Assembly: GCA_001986395.2 (NCBI GenBank)
Contig: MQVO02000009.1
Coordinates: forward strand, 124,001 to 188,000
Direction: 5' to 3'
Length of the DNA: 64,000 bases
Source: Irpex lacteus
Taxonomy: Eukaryota; Basidiomycota; Agaricomycetes; Polyporales; Irpicaceae
Shown piece by piece: positions 58,339 to 64,000 of the stretch (the stretch's first letter is position 1; each line of letters opens with the position of its first letter). A program made the position numbers and the translations under genes. The notes below the pieces were generated by a model. That model was not told where the DNA came from and made no database searches. It saw nothing but the letters and a program-made list of their open reading frames with translations.

Positions 58339-59007
58339 GGCGGCTATAAGCGGGGCCTTACGGTGGGGGTGATCGTGAATGTATGCCGACCATGGTCTTT
58401 ATGAGCATTCCTGGTTCCTCGAGAGGCGCGGTTCGATAGATCTTATAGACTTCTTTCGTTCACAGGCAATATTAAGGTCAGAAGGCCACGGCGGTACGGA
58501 TGGTTAGCATGTGAATTCATGAATCTATTGGATACGATTGGTGTCATGTTAGAGGGAACCGCTGAGAGTCGGGTGACGTACAATAATAAGGTACTTGCGT
58601 ATACGTAGTTCGAGGGGTTCGGTAAGCTTCACTCATCGCCGCGGTGGGCAATTGGCGAAGCCCCACACAAGCACTTGAACTGGTGACCGATGTGATGCTG
58701 GTCTGCATCGACACTCACGTTGAAGCACGGGTAATCGGGTATGTGTGGCTGTCGAGAGAGTAGAGGTGGAATGCTATTATAACGGAACGCTCAGCAATTC
58801 AATTGCACCTTCGGTCGTATCTAACTCTGCAGCCGCGATGAGTTATCGTTGTTCCTTATGTGGCGTGAACCCACATTCTAGCACCCGTTTTGACGTGAGC
58901 CTGTTTGAACGAAATTGTGGCTGCGAGAAGTGTCACTGCGTTGCCTCGGGCATCCTATATCATGTCCGACCTGATCAGGGCGGGCGTACTAGCAAAATAA
59001 AAGAAAT
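58339..59007. other. Region upstream of hydrolase D and downstream of U6
   Basis: No gene recognised; open frames near 58745-59083 run into the U6 gene and are spurious. Confidence 0.45.
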
Positions 59008-59011
59008 AAAA
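58993..59011 (-). terminator. RNA polymerase III-type T-run terminator after U6
   Basis: On the minus strand three T-runs (TTTTATTTCTTTTATTTT) follow the U6 sequence, as expected for Pol III termination. Confidence 0.6.
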
Positions 59012-59076
59012 GCAATAAATATTGAGACCCGTAGGTCTACCACTCCGGGAAAGCGTGTCATCCTTGTGCAGGGGCC

Positions 59077-59107
<31 letters not shown>

Positions 59108-59131
59108 TTCGTATGTCACCCCGAAGGGGAC
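59008..59131 (-). ncRNA. U6: U6 spliceosomal snRNA
   Basis: The minus strand shows a 5' hairpin (GTCCCCTTCGGGG, UUCG-type loop), then AATTGGAACGATACAGAGAA with the ACAGAGA box, GATTAGCATGGCCCCTGCAC with the catalytic AGC triad and the internal stem-loop, and AAGGATGACACGC. These are near-identical to U6 of other eukaryotes. After GACACGC the sequence departs from common U6 tails and contains a small hairpin AGACC-TACG-GGTCT (59025-59038) before T-runs. U6 forms the catalytic core of the spliceosome with U2 (whose gene is also in this window). The 3' end is estimated; a shorter end near 59025 is possible. ORFs overlapping on both strands are artefacts. Confidence 0.93.
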
Positions 59132-59447
59132 ATTGAAGTGGGTGACCAGAAGGAAAGCATGAGCGCCGGTTTTGAGTTTTGTTGAAGCGGCGGGGTACGA
59201 CAGTACCATTCGGGGTATGAATGTGAACAACAATCTTCAATTCTTCGCAAGCACCACAGCTTGAACGGTTACCACTAGAGTACGATTATTTGATCGTGCA
59301 TTTGCGAGTACAAATCTCAAAGCTTGCTCTTCAGTTTGAGCGGCAGAGATTGGCTACCGCCACCTGACTGAGTTCCCTCAACCGCTTTTACCCTGTTAGA
59401 CGATGCATGAGCATGCTGGCTTTATACGGGCTAAATGGAATGAATAC
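59132..59447. other. U6 upstream region and 3' flank of hydrolase E
   Basis: Probable U6 promoter just right of 59131; no TATA box is obvious at the expected distance. No gene seen. Confidence 0.4.
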
Positions 59448-60707
59448 TCACCCCGGTTCGATCCATTGTGAAATCAATTTGAGACATTCCGTCCTCTCAG
59501 GTTCGTGCCACATGAGAGTCAAGAAATCATGGACAGCGAGAGGCTTTTCAACGTATGTGACTTGATCGGCACCGATATCCCTTGTCATTCCCTGGCGCAA
59601 GAGCCTAATGGAATCGAGTAGAACCTCTGCACCGCCAGCGAGAATGAAAGTTCTGGGGTAGCCCTTGAAAGATACGTTCGTACGCGAAGAGAAGGTGGCG
59701 GGTGACAGGTATGGATTCGTCGCAGCGGCAGAGGCACCGAGAGGCCCGCAGTAGGTGGCAATGAGTGAGTTCGTGCCGCGGTTGGCTACGCTGACGAAGT
59801 CAGATGGGATGTTGTATTGCACGGCGGCTTCAGTATTCCTTGTCGCAGGAGCCAAGTCAACCCAAGGAGAGCAGAGGATGAGAGCGCCGGGAGGGCGAGG
59901 TATCTGAGCACCGGTATGCTCTTGGTTGTCGATTAAATGACGGACGAGGGCGAGAGCAAGGTTGCCTCCCGCAGAATCGCCCTCAACAATGATGTCCTCC
60001 GGTGCGAATCCTATCACATTTACGAGGTGATTATATCCTGCGATGACGTCTATAAGGCCCGCAGGGAACGGATTGTACGGCTTCATCGACCGGTGCTTTG
60101 TCAAGCGGTACTCCACCGTCAGAGCTCGAATTACGTCCGTACTCGTGTGCTTTAGAATGCCCCGCGGGATATTTGACGTCGAGTCGTTTGGAGAAGCAGA
60201 TTGGCGGGCGAAACCCCCGCCATGGATCGCGTAGATTACTTTCTCTCCTGGTCTCGGAGGAGAGTTGACTGGGAGGTCGAGCCCTTCTTTCTCCAGCCAG
60301 TATCCTGGGATACGTATTGACTCGAGGTCTGCGTTCACGGCCCACTGCTTCACGTCTCCGACGATGAGGTCGGGTGCAGGAGATATCCAGATACCCTTGA
60401 CTTTGGGACCTTGTTCGATAGCAAGGTAGTCAGGGTCTCGCCACCACATACCAGTCCTACGAGTAGTCATTGAGCCCTCGAATAAATGAGCCATGAACCT
60501 GATTGCTCACTTAGCTACTATGTATGGCTTGTACTGGGGTAGTCTGATCCTCAGGGTCCGCTCCAGTGACCATGCAGAGCGGGGTCGATTGATGCTGGGT
60601 AAAGCATAGAGGGCCCATAAAGGTGCACGAATGAAAGTCGTCGTAGCTGCCTCCCAGGCTAGAGTAAGCTTGTTGACGGATGGGTTTGCGCCACCTGTGT
60701 TACTCAT
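59448..60707 (-). CDS. Alpha/beta-hydrolase (HSL-type esterase), paralogue E
   Basis: Read leftward; exons 60707-60511 (197 nt) and 60456-59448; 401 residues. Start MSNTGGANPSVNKLTLAWEA, anchor segment FIRAPLWALYALPSINRPR, then GMWWRDPDYLAIEQGPKVKG. Motifs: AIHGGGFARQSASP, EGDSAGGNLALAL, AEVLLDSIRLL (D-S in place of D-Q) and LAVHDFLTL (V for W before the catalytic His). It is the most diverged of the five. A start inside exon 2 (60494) would lose the anchor and is unlikely, because the 197-nt first exon is conserved. The final TGA overlaps a GTGAGT sequence, so a further 3' exon cannot be fully excluded. Confidence 0.88.
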
Positions 60708-60899
60708 CCTAGCTCACTGGACACGGTAAGTTGAACGAGTACAAGGAATCTGGAGGCTTAACGTAGCAGGAGATCAGCAGTGTCAGACAACTGAAAAGCA
60801 GTAATGCAAGACTATAAACTCACTGAGGTGACCCTGCTGGTAGCCGAGCGGCGAACGGAGCGCGTATAGTCAATCACCTGCTCTCTATTCCCCACGCTC

Positions 60900-61208
60900 A
60901 TGTCGACCAAGGCGAACCCCCTGCCATTAAACGAAACTCTACGCGATCTAGCTCTCTTGAGGTCGTGCGATGTTGACTTATCCACTCTCATTCCACCAAA
61001 CGCGAGCACGGCGGCCCCGGCAGAGCAATCAGATGCCGATGCAACAGTAGAGCGGTCCTTCGAGTTTGTCAAGGAAGCGCGAGCTGCACTCAAAATCATG
61101 AACCGAGAGGAGGTGGAGAAGCAAGGAAGTAGAGTCGAGGAGATACGGAGTACTCTGGATGATGTCGCTCAAGGGTTGGATGCCGCGGATTCGGTGAGAC
61201 CTTCGTGA
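60900..61208 (+). CDS. Small unknown protein, 102 aa
   Basis: Single-exon ATG..TGA frame starting MSTKANPLPLNETLRDLALL and containing the helical stretches SFEFVKEARAALKIMNREEV and RVEEIRSTLDDVAQGLDAAD, likely a short coiled coil. It lies 192 bp from the divergent paralogue E. No family is named by me, but the regular heptad spacing and acidic/basic balance look like a genuine conserved protein. Confidence 0.65.
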   Translation: MSTKANPLPLNETLRDLALLRSCDVDLSTLIPPNASTAAPAEQSDADATVERSFEFVKEARAALKIMNREEVEKQGSRVEEIRSTLDDVAQGLDAADSVRPS

Positions 61209-61521
61209 TGGTCGTGCATGGTAGGTTGCATTCGCGCCTGTACAGATTCGAAGTCAATGATGTAGTAACTGAGATGCACCTCTATCACATCCAAGTGTTT
61301 AACACATCCTCGAGCGGAACTGCTGCATACAAATAGCATCACAGACAGCGTGTTATATCCTACTCCGAGTCTAATATACCATCTGTGCGCTCTAATACAG
61401 TTCCGAGGCTACTGCAGACACTTTTCGCCCGGCGACCCGTACGATATCATGGACGGAAATGCCAGTGGATTACAGCTGCTATAGCATAGATATACAAATA
61501 ATGAGCGTACAATATCGTCTC
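61209..61521. other. Convergent 3' region
   Basis: AT-rich; 3' flanks of two convergent genes. Nothing else seen. Confidence 0.4.
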
Positions 61522-64000
61522 CTAAGATTTAACTACCCCCACACCCGCCTCCTTCATGCGCTTCTGCACCTTCTCATGCAAGGCGCGTCCTATAACGCTC
61601 ACAGCTGAAGAGTGACATATCAATCCAATGTCGATGGCCACAACTCTCCTGGATGCTTCAGTGCCCGCGATATCCTTGCGGACTTCGGATACCATTGACT
61701 GGAAGTCCGGTAGAGGTTGTAACAGCAGGCTATTATCACTTGACGGTTTGGATTCGCCTGCGTGATAGAGAGAGCTTGAGCCGTCCATGATGAGCACTTG
61801 GGCGTTTGCCATTAATCTAAAGTCTAATGCATGTCTGCACAAGGCACGTTAGTGAAGAACCTAGCTGCAGTGAATAGTGTCTTTACCTAAGATCCCCGTA
61901 CAGCACACGGAACCAGCCTGCGGTCTTGGCAAAGGTGACCACTTCCTCTCCTTCCTTCTGAGCCTTCACGCGTATATACTCCAGTTCTGCAACAATAGGT
62001 AGACTCTCCCGGAGCAGAGCGACTAGTCGGTGTAGAGCTTGCACAAGTGGCGTCTTGCGTAGAATATCCTTCAAGAAAGGTTCCACGTCTTCGTGCGGGT
62101 TATACTGAGCAAGGATGGTCTCGACATCAGCGGTGCTCTCGTCCACCTCTTCTAGAGTACTGGTACTCCGGGAGAAGCTGAGCTCGAATGATCCACCCGT
62201 GGGCGAAAGCTGGTCGACACAGGAGATCGACACGTTATAGCCAGCAGTGTAGGCAAATTCCACTGTCTGAAGATCGAAAGACAACAGCCGTACGTCTGTC
62301 CACTTGTACTTCGTAGCCATTTGTGCCACTGCAAAAAATTAGCCTAGTAAACTTGAAAGGACCAGAAACCGTACCTTCTCGAGCGATGACCACCATCTTC
62401 GACACTCGAGCCCATTCCTCAGAAAACTCGTCCACACATTTGTCGACATCTCCCGACACAAATGTCACTACCGCGTCCCGTGTATCATAAATAATCCGTT
62501 TGGATGGACGGATGACGGTACTGCTTCCGGCGCGTTTCCCGACAGGTTGTTGCACATACTTCAGCTTGACGCAAGTGACAACCTGTGGTTTTTGTTCAGA
62601 CCACCAGTTTAGGGGAATGACGCGAATATTCGGCATAGCTGCTTCGGCTGCTGGTGCACCGGACAAGATGTCTGAGGCTTGTACACAGAGTGATGGCACT
62701 GATCGGGCTAGAGAGGAGTGCACATGTGCCAGGACGGCCAGCGAGGACGTTGTGTAATGTGGCTGAACGTGCTTGTAGGCGATTCCGCGGGACTTCAGTT
62801 GCATCTCCACTTTGGTGTATGCAACTCGTGCACTATATGTGGGCATTAGCGTGTGTGTATAAGACAGCAGGTGTTTTGTGCAACTTACCAGCAATAAGCA
62901 TATAGTTCGCGTAGAACTTGGGTATCAAGACGGAAACTGCGGTTTCACAAATTCGAAAGACTATTTGCAGCGTATTGAAGACTGGAACGCTTACCTAGCG
63001 GAGGCTCTCTGTTCCCCCAAGCCACCAATTCCGTCGCCTTCATAAGCCGATCGCCTGCGTTTCTGGCCAGCGGGTCCAAGGGCATCTAGTCCCGAACGCT
63101 GCTGGATTACCGCCTCTTCTCCATGAATCCGCACCTCGTCCAGCCAGCCGATGTCCTCCATGATGAGCTCGGCATACATGGAGTCCCTGCGTTCCTTGAC
63201 GGAAATGAGGGCATAGCGGAATTTCTCGTCTGTGATGACGAGAACCAGATAGTGATAAGGGAATGTAGCAAGTTGGATAAAGAGAGAGCCCCGAGTCGTA
63301 GAGCCGAGCTTCTGAAGTTCTGCAAAACCCGATAAGTACTCATGTCGTATGTTCGTGGAAGCACGGGCTATACGTACCGTCACGACTGAAGTTACGTTGA
63401 CGGAAACTGCGCAGACCGAGGTAGTTGGCTTTCTGTTCTGCGAGGTCCGTTATAGTCTGGTGAAGGCATGGGTAAGTCTGCCATAGCAAACAAAACACAA
63501 TAAGCGTACATTGAATCTCAGCGTCACCAGGGCAGTAGGTAGAATGATAGGATTTATGTTGATCGTGTCAGAGATAGTGGAGAATTTCGGGCCTCTACCA
63601 GCCGCAGCCAAGTCTCCCGTATCACGCATGCTAATCCTGCCTGACCGAGGGTCAATGGTGATAATGACGACCTCATCAGCGCAAAGATGCGTCCGCAGTA
63701 CTAGTGCACCTTCTGTCTCGTGGTGTCAGGTCAATAATCGTATTAGCAACTCCAATGCAACTTGCCTTCCGTAACGAGCTCCACTTCTCCAGGAGGACCA
63801 AACACGGATCGATAGGGCCCACGCTGTAGCTGGAGCTGGAAGAACGTCAAGATAGCTTTGGTATGCTTCCAGACAACCTTTCGTAGGAGTTTCTCAACGT
63901 CAAGCTCGTCAGCGTTCTGTAACAAAAGCTCGTGAAAACCTTGCTATCAATGGAGAGATCGTGACTGTTTACAATACTCAGCTCTTCCTCTGGTAGGGAA
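61522..64000 (-). CDS. med14: Mediator complex subunit 14 (Rgr1), C-terminal part; 5' end outside window
   Basis: Read leftward; the start lies right of the window and the stop is at 61522. Exons show ADELDVEKLLRKVVWKHTKA, GPYRSVFGPPGEVELV, VVIITIDPRSGRISMRDTGD, KANYLGLRSFRQRNF, SLFIQLATFPYHYLVLVITD, KFRYALISVKERRD, KVEMQLKSRGIAYKHVQP, RVIPLNWWSEQKPQVVTCVK, YKWTDVRLLSFDLQTVEFAY, ILRKTPLVQALHRLVALLRE, GWFRVLYGDLRHALDFRLM and a tail ending EAGVGVVKS. The run is characteristic of MED14/Rgr1, the backbone subunit joining Mediator head, middle and tail in RNA polymerase II transcription. About eight short introns. Confidence 0.85.

Noticed and set aside
58745..59233. ORFs on both strands around 59000
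   Set aside because: They cover the U6 snRNA gene; the bases are explained by U6 structure.
59270..59345. tRNA-like look of the sequence right of U6
   Set aside because: No acceptor stem or properly spaced A and B boxes could be made.
1..64000. CRISPR array, secondary-metabolite backbone synthase or large retroelement
   Set aside because: No regularly spaced repeats, no PKS/NRPS/terpene-synthase motifs and no reverse transcriptase or integrase motifs were seen.

Overview
The window looks like nuclear chromosomal DNA of a mushroom-forming basidiomycete (Agaricomycetes; order not determinable, Polyporales possible). The reasons are dense multi-exon genes on both strands, short GT..AG introns of about 45-80 nt that restore frame between conserved protein blocks, fungal families (Gyp1, Mga2, Nup2, Atg27, Rds1-like, Aim24, Emi1, MED14, Ap4A phosphorylase), several basidiomycete-type proteins of unknown role, and two spliceosomal snRNA genes. 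There are no operons, CRISPR arrays or prokaryotic signals. Gene models were made by joining conserved blocks across plausible splice sites by eye, so outer ends are firmer than individual exon borders.

Layout. 1-2635: two tandem pyridoxamine-phosphate-oxidase-like genes, the first cut by the window edge, both with a hydrophobic C-terminal tail. 2795-8947 (minus): Gyp1-type Rab GAP, then an Mga2/Spt23-type membrane-tethered transcription factor. 10272-12486: Nup2/Nup50 nucleoporin. 12791-16144 (minus): a large acidic/lysine-rich protein ending in a HicA-like fold. 16951-22237 (plus): cell-surface-type single-pass glycoprotein, small multi-pass membrane protein, Ap4A phosphorylase. 22537-25570 (minus): secreted Rds1-like ferritin-fold protein and a DJ-1/PfpI protein. 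27219-32308 (plus): Aim24, a patch of decayed coding-like sequence, and a large unknown protein. 32760-38976: two TDT/SLAC1-family anion transporter genes bracketing an unknown gene, a 273-bp MITE with TTA target duplication, and the U2 snRNA gene. 39830-46803: ataxin-3 (Josephin plus three UIMs), Atg27, and a protein with an RNase H1 N-terminal (viroplasmin-like) domain. 47286-49721: membrane-anchored GH76-like protein. 51129-60707: five paralogous alpha/beta-hydrolase (HSL-type) genes in order + + + - -, with an Emi1-like twin CX9C gene and the U6 snRNA gene between them. 60900-64000: a small unknown gene and the 3' part of MED14.

Most genes are housekeeping and are not functionally linked. 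The distinctive features are the hydrolase array with its shared N-terminal membrane exon, the U2 and U6 genes hidden under spurious ORFs, the PIF/Harbinger-like MITE, and the eukaryotic HicA-like domain that appears to lack the catalytic histidine. I saw no convincing wholly new multi-gene system; the hydrolase array is the best candidate for an unstudied lineage-specific expansion.
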